Notes: generated from the sequence alone by a model not told the origin. Positions 1 through 7,639 are shown, counted from the stretch's first letter. The stretch: 7,719 nucleotides of DNA from an uncultured Opitutia bacterium (GCA_903879465.1 CAIRLQ010000269.1:1-7719), one strand, 5' to 3'. A program made the numbers and translations.

Positions 1-132
1 CATATCGTGACCGTGACGCATGACATCCTAGCCAAGGCTGCCAAGTTAGGCGGACGTCCCCTGGAGTCGGTCTCACTTGATACCGTGATGATGTTCCGGG
101 ACGACGCCGTCAAAGCCGGCTATTCGCTTTAA
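1..132 (+). CDS. C-terminal end of a probable transaldolase-family protein (5' truncated by window edge)
   Basis: Frame 1 is open from the first base to a TAA at 130-132 and gives 43 residues. The fragment begins HIVTVTHDIL and ends SLDTVMMFRDDAVKAGYSL. This resembles the last strand and terminal helices of transaldolase-like TIM barrels, where an 'ADI(V/I)TV..D(I/V)L' strand is followed by a helix of the type 'F..DA...G'. Transaldolases move a three-carbon dihydroxyacetone unit between sugar phosphates in the cytoplasm. Transaldolase-like genes also occur inside polysaccharide loci, probably in precursor supply. The active-site lysine and the rest of the barrel lie upstream of the window, so activity cannot be judged. 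The next gene starts 23 bases downstream on the same strand, which suggests one transcript. The family call rests on pattern memory of a short tail; another TIM-barrel aldolase is the main alternative. Confidence 0.6.
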   Translation, partial: HIVTVTHDILAKAAKLGGRPLESVSLDTVMMFRDDAVKAGYSL

Positions 133-155
133 ACCGCCCGCGTTTTCGCTGAACA

Positions 156-1409
156 ATGTCTCGTGCCTGGATCTCAGCGCAGCTGGGTATTAACGGAAAG
201 TTTTTCGTACCCCGGCTACTGCATCGGCAGGGCCGCCTCGCCGCCATGTTTGTGCCGCTCTGGTATCGCGAAGAGTCTTGGGCATATCGTTTGTTGAGCC
301 GGCTATACGGGAATGCCCCGAATTTCTTCCACCCCGAGCTGGCGGAAGTTCCCGTCCAGACGATGCTTGGCGCCAAACTCCGTTTTGAACTCACCCATTT
401 GCGCGGCCGCCGGACTTTGCCGACGTGGGATTTCATCGCCCGGAGTAACGATGCGTACCAGCACGGGCTCTTGGCTGCTCTACAATCGCGCAATCTCGCG
501 ACCCTGCGCGCGGGGCCTCCGGGAATCTTCATCTCCTGGAGCGATATCTCCCTCGAAGCCATCCGCTTCTTCCACAGCATCGGCTGGAAGACGGTGACGA
601 TGCAACTCAACTGCGGGCAACTGGAGGAAGATCTCATCGCGGGTGAGTGCGCGCGATACCCGGCAATGACGGAAAAGTCCTACCGTGCTCCGGCAGGATT
701 CCATGCGCGGACGCTCCAGGAATACCATGAGACCGACCACGTGATTTCTAATTCGGCCTGGGGTCGCGAATACCTCGTTTCTAAAGGGATAGCCGCCGAG
801 AAGATTTCCATGATTCCCTTTGCTTATGAAGGAGAAGGGGAGCGTGGGTTCGTTCGGCAATACCCGGCTGCCTTCAATGCCACCCGTCCGCTTAGGGTGT
901 TGCACATCGGGCAGATGAGCCTGCGCAAGGGAATCGGCCGCTTCTTCGAGGCAATCCATGCCATGCGCGACCTGCCGGTGCAGTTTACTTTCGCTGGCTC
1001 AATTGGGGTGCCAATTCCTCCGGAAATCGCCGCTAATCCCCGGGTCAAGATTCTGGGCGTCGTCCCACGTGAGCAGGTGGAGGCGCTTTACCGCGAAGCC
1101 GACGTCTTCCTTTTCCCTACCTTATCCGATGCATTCGGCCTCACGCAGTTGGAATGCATGGCTTGGCGCCTACCACTCATTGCTTCCCGCCATTGCGGCG
1201 ACGTGGTGAGGCCCGGAGTCAATGGACTTCGCCTCGCCGAGGTCTCGGCGGCTTCGATCACCGAAGCCGTAAAATTCTGTCTCCATCACCCGGGCGAGTT
1301 GTCCCGCTGGTCCGCCGGCTGTCAGGTTCCTGAGGATTGTTCGATGGCGTCCTTCGGCCAGGCCCTACTCGACATCGAAGAGCGGCTCTTTCCCGCCCGC
1401 GCCTACTAA
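156..1409 (+). CDS. GT4-type (GT-B fold) glycosyltransferase
   Basis: 417 residues, a normal length for a GT-B glycosyltransferase. It should transfer a sugar from a nucleotide donor to a growing lipid-linked glycan at the cytoplasmic face of the membrane, with retention of configuration if it follows GT4. The N-terminal acceptor domain begins WISAQLG...FFVPRLLHRQGRL (about residues 5-28). The C-terminal donor domain starts near residue 246 with LRVLHIGQMSLRKGI, followed by VKILGVVPREQVEALYREADVFLFPT (about 297-322). The nucleotide-sugar site is DAFGLTQLE (325-333). It has the spacing of the family's E-x7-E motif but Asp in place of the first Glu. No signal peptide or membrane segment is visible. 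ATG 156 was chosen because it fits the start of the domain and lies 23 bases after the previous stop; no Shine-Dalgarno sequence precedes it. Donor and acceptor cannot be read from the sequence. Confidence 0.9.
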   Translation: MSRAWISAQLGINGKFFVPRLLHRQGRLAAMFVPLWYREESWAYRLLSRLYGNAPNFFHPELAEVPVQTMLGAKLRFELTHLRGRRTLPTWDFIARSNDAYQHGLLAALQSRNLATLRAGPPGIFISWSDISLEAIRFFHSIGWKTVTMQLNCGQLEEDLIAGECARYPAMTEKSYRAPAGFHARTLQEYHETDHVISNSAWGREYLVSKGIAAEKISMIPFAYEGEGERGFVRQYPAAFNATRPLRVLHIGQMSLRKGIGRFFEAIHAMRDLPVQFTFAGSIGVPIPPEIAANPRVKILGVVPREQVEALYREADVFLFPTLSDAFGLTQLECMAWRLPLIASRHCGDVVRPGVNGLRLAEVSAASITEAVKFCLHHPGELSRWSAGCQVPEDCSMASFGQALLDIEERLFPARAY

Positions 1410-1441
1410 GCTGGCATTCACGCAAGAAGCTCCCCTGTAAG

Positions 1442-2599
1442 ATGTCATCGCGCCCGCGGATATTCCTCAACGCCTCGACTTGTGTCGTCGGGGGAGGCGT
1501 GCAGGTGGCGGTGGGGTTCCTGCATCACGTCCATCATCGGCTCGAAGAGATCGGGTGGGAGGTCGTCGCCGTCGCGTCACCGCAGGTGTACGAACAGTGC
1601 AAGACGCTGCCAGACCGACCAGGCTGGCGGCTTGAACGCATCACGCCGAGTCCCGCTTCGGTGCTGGGAGGGCGGGGTAGTCGCCGGCGTATCCATGGGC
1701 TGATCGCGGAATTCAAAGCCCAGATGTGCTTCACGATTTTTGGACCGTCGTACCTCTGGCTGGATATCCCCGAGCTCAGCGGCTTTGCCGACCCCTCCGT
1801 CACCAACCCCAATCAGTATTATCTTCGCAACCATTCCTCGGGCCAGAAGTTGAGCACGCTCTTTAAGGCTTGGGTGAAAACGCTGGCAGTCAGGCGGGTG
1901 AGTCGATTCTGGGTCGAGACCGCGACCGCCCGAGCGGGATTGGCGCATCGGCTGGGAATCGCACCGGAAATGATCGATGTAATCCCTAATGCGGTGAACC
2001 CACTTTTCGTCCCGCTACCCGGTCCGCCACCGGTCGGACGGGTGCGGATCCTACACCTGTCGGCCTATTACCCTCACAAGAACCACGCCTTTCTCCTGCC
2101 GGTCGCCCAATCGCTGCGGCGTTTGCACCCGGAATTCGATTTCGAATTCGTCGTAACCCTGCCTCATGATGGCTATCCGTGGAAGGAGTTAAGCAGCCGT
2201 TTCGCGGAGGCGCGTCTAGCCGAACGCATTCGGACGTTGGGGTATCTCGAGGTAAAGAACTGTCCAGCGGCCTACCGTGATAGCCACGTCGTCTTTCACC
2301 CCTCTTTGCTCGAGGTCTTCTCGGCGACATACCTCGAGGCATTTGCAGCGGGACGGCCTGTGGTCGCCAGCGACCTCGACTTCGCCCACGAAGTCTGCGG
2401 CGATGCGGCGTCTTACTTCGACCCAATTTCCGCGGATGCGGCAGCTCACGCGCTGTTTCATGCTTCGACGGATGCGGAAAGCCGCTGCACGTTGATTTCC
2501 AAAGGGCTGGCTAGATACGCCGCCTTTCCCATGGCAGGCGACAAAAACCATCGATTGGTAGCCATGATTAATCGCGGATTAACGCAGGCCGCCTCCTGA
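1442..2599 (+). CDS. GT4-type glycosyltransferase
   Basis: 385 residues from ATG 1442. The open frame extends upstream to an ATG at 1337, but that would overlap the previous gene by 73 bases and add 35 residues of non-domain sequence. Residues 5-24 from ATG 1442 (PRIFLNAS...GGGVQVAV) match the usual first strand and glycine-rich loop of GT-B enzymes, so 1442 is the better start. The donor domain begins near residue 201 with VRILHLSAYYPHKN. It carries a complete E-x7-E motif, EVFSATYLE (291-299), followed by AFAAGRPVVASDLDFAHEVCGD. The family transfers a sugar from an activated nucleotide donor to a glycan acceptor. It differs clearly in sequence from the glycosyltransferases at 156 and 5902, so the three probably build different linkages. 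The next gene starts 7 bases after its stop. Substrate unknown. Confidence 0.92.
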   Translation: MSSRPRIFLNASTCVVGGGVQVAVGFLHHVHHRLEEIGWEVVAVASPQVYEQCKTLPDRPGWRLERITPSPASVLGGRGSRRRIHGLIAEFKAQMCFTIFGPSYLWLDIPELSGFADPSVTNPNQYYLRNHSSGQKLSTLFKAWVKTLAVRRVSRFWVETATARAGLAHRLGIAPEMIDVIPNAVNPLFVPLPGPPPVGRVRILHLSAYYPHKNHAFLLPVAQSLRRLHPEFDFEFVVTLPHDGYPWKELSSRFAEARLAERIRTLGYLEVKNCPAAYRDSHVVFHPSLLEVFSATYLEAFAAGRPVVASDLDFAHEVCGDAASYFDPISADAAAHALFHASTDAESRCTLISKGLARYAAFPMAGDKNHRLVAMINRGLTQAAS

Positions 2600-2606
2600 A
2601 CCTTCC

Positions 2607-3971
2607 ATGGATTTAGAAAAATTCTATTTAAAGCTCCCAACTTTTTTTCAGAAAGCTGTCCTTCAATGGCAGGGCAGGCGGGTGCGTGAGGGACGTTATG
2701 GCATCGGCTTCAATCGGGTAATGCAGGCATCGCTGGAGCGTCTCGAATTCAGCCCTGGAAGGATGGATGACTATCGCGCCTCTCGGCTTTCTGCTCATTT
2801 TAAATACGCCCGGCACAGCCCCTTCTGGGCTGACCGCTTCCAGCAGTATTCGGTCAACGCTAACGCTTCGGACCCCTTCGCTGAATTAGCTAAACTTCCG
2901 ATCTTGAAGAAGGATGATGTGCGCAGGCACGCCAAACAAATCCAGAACCCGTTGTTTGAAAGCAATAAGCTACAGCGCCTGCATACCAGCGGAACCACCG
3001 GATCCGGCTTGGTCTTCCGAGAGACTCTTGATGCGGAATCAGAACGTTGGGCGGTTTGGTGGCGTTATCGTCAGAAGCTTGGGATAAACCCAGATAATCT
3101 TTGTGCCCTCTTCGGCGGACGTTGCTTGATCCCAATCAGCCAAAAAGATCCGCCTTACTGGAGATACAGTCCTTATACCCGTCAGATACTCTTCAGTTCC
3201 CAGCACTTAAGTCAGGAAACTTTCCGCGCCTATTTAGCGCAAATCGAGCTAGATAAAGCACCATGGATACATGGCTACCCTTCTTGCCTCGGATTACTGG
3301 CGACATGGATGATTGAGCACGGCGTGCCGCCGCCGCCGTGCGTGAAATTTATCACCGTGGGCGCGGAAAATCTCACTGCCCACGCTAAAAATCGTATCGA
3401 GAACGCCTTTGGATTGCCGGTGTACCAGCATTACGGACTAGCTGAGTCCACCGCGAATTTTTCCCAAGAGCCTGATGGGCGTATATATGTGGATGAGGAT
3501 TTCTCCCATGTGGAGCTGCCTTTGGCCAATCAAGGAGGCAGCCGACAAGTGATTGGGACCAACTGGCATAATCCTGCGTTCCCACTTTTCCGATATGACT
3601 CCGGCGATCTTTGCCAGGCCTCCTCGACCCATATCCACGGGCCAAAATCCAGGGAGGTTCTGGCCATCGACGGCCGCTTGGAGGACGCCTTGATTTTGAA
3701 GAACGGCGCACATATTTTTTGCTTAAACCAGGTCTTTGCTGATATGACCAATATCCGGGAGGCGCAAGTTCGCCAAACGGTTATAGGTGAGGCAGAATTC
3801 AGGATCGTCAAGGGGAGCGATTACGGAGCGGCAGATGAAGCGGCGCTCGCCGCCGAAATCGAAAAAAGGTTCGGCACATTGTGCGACGTACGCGTCACTT
3901 ATGTCGACGAATTGCCGCGGACGGCTTCCGGAAAGCTCCGCCTAGTCGTGTCGGGAATCTCTCCAAAATAA
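2607..3971 (+). CDS. CapK/PaaK-type adenylate-forming ligase (phenylacetate-CoA ligase-like)
   Basis: 454 residues, close to the usual 430-460 for the CapK/PaaK branch of the ANL superfamily. These enzymes activate a carboxylic acid as an acyl-AMP and pass it to a thiol or other acceptor; CapK homologues sit in capsule and O-antigen loci. The core motifs look intact: phosphate loop TSGTTGSG (127-134), HYGLAES (275-281), RYDSGD (329-334), GRLED (356-360) before the mobile C-terminal domain, and PRTASGKLR (437-445), whose Lys443 is the expected adenylation lysine. The N-terminal PaaK-like helical part contains YRASRLSAHFKYARHSPFWADRF (56-78). The enzyme therefore looks competent. No acyl-carrier protein is visible nearby, so its acceptor (CoA, an amino sugar or another thiol) is open. 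It lies 12 bases before the amidotransferase gene. Its opening is AT-rich compared with the flanking genes. The acid used cannot be predicted. Confidence 0.9.
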   Translation: MDLEKFYLKLPTFFQKAVLQWQGRRVREGRYGIGFNRVMQASLERLEFSPGRMDDYRASRLSAHFKYARHSPFWADRFQQYSVNANASDPFAELAKLPILKKDDVRRHAKQIQNPLFESNKLQRLHTSGTTGSGLVFRETLDAESERWAVWWRYRQKLGINPDNLCALFGGRCLIPISQKDPPYWRYSPYTRQILFSSQHLSQETFRAYLAQIELDKAPWIHGYPSCLGLLATWMIEHGVPPPPCVKFITVGAENLTAHAKNRIENAFGLPVYQHYGLAESTANFSQEPDGRIYVDEDFSHVELPLANQGGSRQVIGTNWHNPAFPLFRYDSGDLCQASSTHIHGPKSREVLAIDGRLEDALILKNGAHIFCLNQVFADMTNIREAQVRQTVIGEAEFRIVKGSDYGAADEAALAAEIEKRFGTLCDVRVTYVDELPRTASGKLRLVVSGISPK

Positions 3972-3983
3972 ACACCCCAACTT

Positions 3984-5891
3984 ATGTGCGGAATCTTTGG
4001 AGCTATCGGGCCATCGGCGGAATCATTAGCCAAGCAGGCGATGGTATCGCTCGCCCATCGCGGCCCAGACGGCCGAGGGACTTTCTTTGCTCCGGCGTCC
4101 AACTTGTCCTTGGCCCAGACGCGTCTGGCCATTCAGGACACGAGCGACGCCGCGGTGCAGCCGATGACGGACGCGGCTGGCCAAGCGACGATCATTTTTA
4201 ATGGAGAAATCTACAACTTCCGTGAGCTCAGGAATCAGTTATCCTCCGAATATAGATTCCGCTCAACGGGTGATACGGAAGTGTTGCTTGCCGCCTACTT
4301 GCGATGGGGGGGCGATATGTTGGGCAAACTCAACGGGGTCTTCGCCTTGGCAATCTACGACCATCGAGACCGCAGCCTGCTGCTGGCTCGCGACGGCCTG
4401 GGAGTAAAGCCTCTCTATTGCTTGCAGACGAAAAGCCATTTCGCCTTCGCCTCCGAAATCAAGGCCTTGCTCCCCGTGCCTGACTTCGACCGCAGCCTGG
4501 ATCTGCAGGGTATAGGCCATTATCTGACGTATCTCTACAGTCCGGGTCATCAGACGCCTTTCAAGGATGTGAAAAAAATGACCCCCGGTCATGCCGTCGT
4601 GATAAAAGATGGCCGTCAAGCCAGGGAGTGGGCATTTTATGACTTACCTTATGAGAGCGAAGTCTTGCCGTTCACTGTTAAGGGAGCGGCTACGGAATTA
4701 AAATCCCGCCTGGATACCGCCGTCGAACGTCAGTTGGTTTCGGACGCGCCGGTGGGCGCTTTCTTGTCAGGAGGTTTAGATTCAACCTCGATTTGTGCTT
4801 TGGCACGGCGGCATCTCGCGCCCGGTGAGTTGGATTGTTTCACTATCGACGTTCGTTTTGCAGAGGTCGGCAACGAAGGTTTTGCGGAGGATTTGCCATA
4901 TGCGCGGCAAGCTGCGAAGGCGCTTGGGCTAAAACTTCATGTCGCTCAAGTCAGTCCCGATAAGTTAATCGATCTCGAGAAATTAGTCTGGCACCTAGAT
5001 GAGCCCCAGGCCGACCCGGCCGCGCTCAACAACTTTTATATCTGCGAGGCCGCCCGCCAGGCGGGAATCAAAGTCATGCTTTCGGGTGCCGGCGGCGATG
5101 ATATCTTTACGGGCTATCGACGGCACCAAGCTCTGGATTTCGAGCGCTACTGGCAGTGGTTGCCGTCGACCGCCAAAAAATCGCTGTCGTTATTGTCTTA
5201 TTTCATGCCGCAGAAATATCCCTGGGGGCGGCGTATCCATAAGGCGTTTCGCCAGGCCTCGATGTCCTCCGAAGAGCGGATGATCGGCTACTTCCAATGG
5301 AAAGACGCCCCATCCATCCAAAGGCTTTGGTCCAAACAGATTAGGTCCGCTGGCATGGTCCCTGCCACCGACATACCACTAATCGAAGCCCTTCAACGAC
5401 TGCCTCAGGGTACTCACGAGTTGAACAAGATGCTCTACCTCGAGGCCAAGTACTTCCTCGCTGATCATAACTTAAACTATACGGACAAGATGTCGATGGC
5501 AGCGGGCGTCGAGGTAAGGGTGCCATTTCTAGACCGTGACTTGATTGATTTTGCGACCAGATTACCCGCGCACTACAAACAACATGGCCAGGTTGGAAAG
5601 TGGATTTTTAGGAAATCCATGGAAGGCATCGTGCCTCCAGAAATCATCCATCGACCGAAGACCGGCTTCGGAGTTCCTTTGCGCGGATGGATGAAGGTGA
5701 AGAATAATCGAATCGAAGAGGATTATTTGAGCCGTGAGTCACTCCTGCGGCGTGGTCTCTTCGATCCTGATGCCGTGCACGATCTCATCAGCCGAAACCG
5801 GGCGGGGCATGTGGATGCCAGTTACGTGATCCTGGCCTTAGCCTGCGTGGAAATCTGGTGTCGCCAGTTCGTCGACGCCCCCGCGGCCTAA
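3984..5891 (+). CDS. asnB: Glutamine-dependent asparagine-synthetase-like amidotransferase
   Basis: 635 residues, typical for the family. The N-terminal glutaminase domain starts MCGIFG, with Cys2 as nucleophile after removal of Met1. This fixes the start at 3984. Glutamine-site residues appear conserved: Arg47 (TRLAI), Asn73 in FNGEIYN, Asp97 in STGDTE. The C-terminal domain has the ATP pyrophosphatase loop LSGGLDS (261-267), SGAGGDDIFTGYRR (367-380), DKMSMAAGVEVRVPFLD (501-517) and KTGFGVPLRGW (559-569). The family hydrolyses glutamine, channels ammonia, and forms an amide on an adenylated carboxylate. In polysaccharide loci, relatives amidate uronic-acid sugars (WbpS of Pseudomonas aeruginosa is a known case). 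At 367-373, SGAGGDD replaces the SGEGxDE type of true asparagine synthetases, so aspartate may not be the substrate. Genuine asparagine synthesis remains the alternative. The next gene starts 10 bases after the stop. Confidence 0.93.
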   Translation: MCGIFGAIGPSAESLAKQAMVSLAHRGPDGRGTFFAPASNLSLAQTRLAIQDTSDAAVQPMTDAAGQATIIFNGEIYNFRELRNQLSSEYRFRSTGDTEVLLAAYLRWGGDMLGKLNGVFALAIYDHRDRSLLLARDGLGVKPLYCLQTKSHFAFASEIKALLPVPDFDRSLDLQGIGHYLTYLYSPGHQTPFKDVKKMTPGHAVVIKDGRQAREWAFYDLPYESEVLPFTVKGAATELKSRLDTAVERQLVSDAPVGAFLSGGLDSTSICALARRHLAPGELDCFTIDVRFAEVGNEGFAEDLPYARQAAKALGLKLHVAQVSPDKLIDLEKLVWHLDEPQADPAALNNFYICEAARQAGIKVMLSGAGGDDIFTGYRRHQALDFERYWQWLPSTAKKSLSLLSYFMPQKYPWGRRIHKAFRQASMSSEERMIGYFQWKDAPSIQRLWSKQIRSAGMVPATDIPLIEALQRLPQGTHELNKMLYLEAKYFLADHNLNYTDKMSMAAGVEVRVPFLDRDLIDFATRLPAHYKQHGQVGKWIFRKSMEGIVPPEIIHRPKTGFGVPLRGWMKVKNNRIEEDYLSRESLLRRGLFDPDAVHDLISRNRAGHVDASYVILALACVEIWCRQFVDAPAA

Positions 5892-5901
5892 CTGCTCCGC
5901 C

Positions 5902-6939
5902 ATGCCCCTCTCCGCCGCATTTTCCTGGAACGGATTACCGCAATATGCGGCGCGCCAGCTTGCCGCCGCGATTGCGGCAATCGGTCAGGATTGCCCGGTC
6001 GTCGGATCACGTGCCGAGGTGCCCATCCAAGGAGTCGAGGCGGCCCTTGGCCGTCCCGTAAATTGGGTGGAGGCCTCGCATCGGACGAACTGGGCTAAAC
6101 TCGGCCTGCCGGTACCAAAGATTTTTTTCCAATCCGGCTGGGCTTATCCGGCTTTCAACTCCCTTGGCGATGAGGTGCGCGCCGCCGGCGGTAAGGTCTG
6201 CCTACTAATGGATAATAATTGGCGAGGCGATTTTCGCCAATGGCTCGGGGCGCCGTGGTTCCGAGTTTTTCAACGCCCGAAGTTCGAGGCGGTGCTGGTG
6301 CCCGGTAAGTCCGGACGACGTCTGGCGCGCTGGTATGGCATGCCAGACGAAAGAATCTTTGAAGGGATGTATGGCGCCGATCCGCGCCTATTCTTCAACG
6401 GGCCTCCGCTTACGGAGCGCCCCAAGCGCATCATCTTCGTGGGTCAATACATCGAGCGCAAAGGGTGTGTGCCGCTCGCCCGGGCCTTCGCCTCCGTCGC
6501 TCACTTGCTCCCGGATTGGGAACTCAACATGTATGGTAGCGGGCCTTTACAGTCGGCGATCCCGTCGCACTCGCAGATTAAGGTACACGGCTTCATCCAG
6601 CCCGAGCAGCTCGGGGCACTCTACCGAGAAGCTCGGATCTTCGCCTTGCCTAGCCGCTCCGAGGCGTGGGGCCTGGTCGTGCACGAAGCCGCCCTTTCCG
6701 GCTGCCAGCTACTGCTCTCGGATGCAATCGGTGCGGCCCCAGATTTCGCCTCTCTCGCCAATTCGGCAACATTCAGGCCGTGTAATCTGGCGCGGATGAG
6801 AAGCGCAATCCTTAGTTTGACCGGAGTAAGCGACCAACGACTGGCGCAAGCGCAGGCCGAAAGCGTCACCATGGCCGCGTCTCACGGTCCGAATCGATTC
6901 GCCCAAGCGACGCGCGCCATCGTCGAACGTCTTATTTGA
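5902..6939 (+). CDS. GT4-type glycosyltransferase (short form)
   Basis: 345 residues, somewhat shorter than the other two glycosyltransferases here, but both GT-B halves seem present. The N-terminal half opens AAFSWNGLPQYAARQL (5-20) and includes FFQSGWAYPAFNSLGDEVR (75-93) and LLMDNNWRGDFRQWLGAPWFR (101-121). This fits a complete first domain and supports ATG 5902. The donor domain begins near residue 175 with KRIIFVGQYIERKG. A full E-x7-E motif, EAWGLVVHE (254-262), is followed by AALSGCQLLLSDAIGAAPD. It should add one sugar from a nucleotide donor to the glycan in the cytoplasm. The start lies 10 bases after the amidotransferase stop with no Shine-Dalgarno sequence, and the methyltransferase begins 4 bases after its own stop, so translational coupling is likely. 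Specificity unknown. Confidence 0.9.
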   Translation: MPLSAAFSWNGLPQYAARQLAAAIAAIGQDCPVVGSRAEVPIQGVEAALGRPVNWVEASHRTNWAKLGLPVPKIFFQSGWAYPAFNSLGDEVRAAGGKVCLLMDNNWRGDFRQWLGAPWFRVFQRPKFEAVLVPGKSGRRLARWYGMPDERIFEGMYGADPRLFFNGPPLTERPKRIIFVGQYIERKGCVPLARAFASVAHLLPDWELNMYGSGPLQSAIPSHSQIKVHGFIQPEQLGALYREARIFALPSRSEAWGLVVHEAALSGCQLLLSDAIGAAPDFASLANSATFRPCNLARMRSAILSLTGVSDQRLAQAQAESVTMAASHGPNRFAQATRAIVERLI

Positions 6940-6943
6940 ATTT

Positions 6944-7639
6944 ATGGATAACATATACACCAATCAGGAATATCTCAGGAAAAACCCCACCTGGCACGAC
7001 GAAGACTCACCCTGGAAGGCGAGTCAAATCATGGAATTGCTGGCCCGAAACAAGATTGATGTTCAAAAGGTGGCGGAAATCGGGTGCGGTGCCGGCGGCG
7101 TCATCAAGGAGCTGGCGGATCAGATGGGCTTCGACCGGAGCTTCCAAGGTTTCGATATCTCGCCGGAGGCTATTCGGTTGGCGGAACAGCATCACCGCCC
7201 TGGGCTGGATTTCTCGTGTGAAGACCTGCTCCTAAGTCCGGAGCATTATGATCTGCTTCTCGTCATCGACGTCATTGAGCACATTCCGGATTATCTGGGT
7301 TTCACCGCGAAATGCCAAACCAAGGCACGGTATAAGATCTACCACATCCCCTTAGACATCCACGTATCGTCCGTCATGCGGGCCCGCTTCGTCGTCGGCC
7401 GCCGTACGGTGGGCCACCTGCATTATTTCTCGGCGGAATCGGCTTTGGACACCGTCAACGATACCGGACACAAGGTCATTGATTATATGTATACTGACGG
7501 CGGAGTAGCGCTAGCCAATCTGCACCCGAGTTTTCGCCGTTCGTTGGCCAACCTTCCACGCAAGTTCGTCGGGTTCTTTTCCAAGAAGCTCTCCGCCCGC
7601 TGGTTCGGAGGTTACAGCCTTCTGGTCTTGGCCGAATAA
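6944..7639 (+). CDS. SAM-dependent class I methyltransferase
   Basis: 231 residues with a Rossmann-type methyltransferase core. Motif I is VAEIGCGAGG (43-52), the SAM ribose-binding acidic strand is FQGFDIS (67-73), and the motif around DVIEHI (109-114) is typical of the Methyltransf_11/12/23 group. The later part, HIPLDIHVSSVMRARF and GHLHYFSAESAL (about 134-149 and 157-168), recalls a methyltransferase subgroup common in glycan loci; I state that from memory. It would transfer a methyl group from S-adenosylmethionine, most plausibly to a sugar hydroxyl or a glycan end. A terminal methyl can cap chains in some O-antigens, but nothing here shows that role. ATG 6944 lies only 4 bases after the previous stop, and the next gene starts 6 bases after this one ends. 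There is no membrane segment, so it should be cytoplasmic. Confidence 0.87.
   Translation: MDNIYTNQEYLRKNPTWHDEDSPWKASQIMELLARNKIDVQKVAEIGCGAGGVIKELADQMGFDRSFQGFDISPEAIRLAEQHHRPGLDFSCEDLLLSPEHYDLLLVIDVIEHIPDYLGFTAKCQTKARYKIYHIPLDIHVSSVMRARFVVGRRTVGHLHYFSAESALDTVNDTGHKVIDYMYTDGGVALANLHPSFRRSLANLPRKFVGFFSKKLSARWFGGYSLLVLAE

Noticed and set aside
480..959. Long open frame of 159 codons on the minus strand, and similar ones at 110-637, 1577-1948 and 1986-2426
   Set aside because: They lie entirely or almost entirely opposite well-supported glycosyltransferase genes, show no recognisable domain, and are expected from GC-rich codon bias.
1337..1441. Upstream extension of the second glycosyltransferase to an ATG at 1337
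   Set aside because: It overlaps the end of the preceding gene, and the extra 35 residues look like out-of-frame translation. The domain begins right after ATG 1442.
2132..2150. Near-palindrome GAATTCGATTTCGAATTC in the second glycosyltransferase
   Set aside because: It encodes the alternating residues EFDFEF in frame, and repeated GAA/TTC codons explain the symmetry.
2642..2648. Seven-T run near the start of the ligase gene (others: T7 at 6122-6128, A7 at 4572-4578), possible slippage or phase-variation sites
   Set aside because: Seven bases is short for a contingency tract, the reading frames are intact, and single-sequence data give no sign of length variation.
3881..4201. Plus-strand open frame of 106 codons spanning the ligase-amidotransferase junction
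   Set aside because: It runs out of frame through the end of the ligase and the conserved glutaminase domain, both of which are clearly coding in other frames.
6218..6241. Perfect 8-base inverted repeat ATTGGCGA / TCGCCAAT with an 8-base loop
   Set aside because: It lies inside the third glycosyltransferase gene and is not followed by a T run, so it is not a terminator. A single short hairpin of this size is likely by chance.
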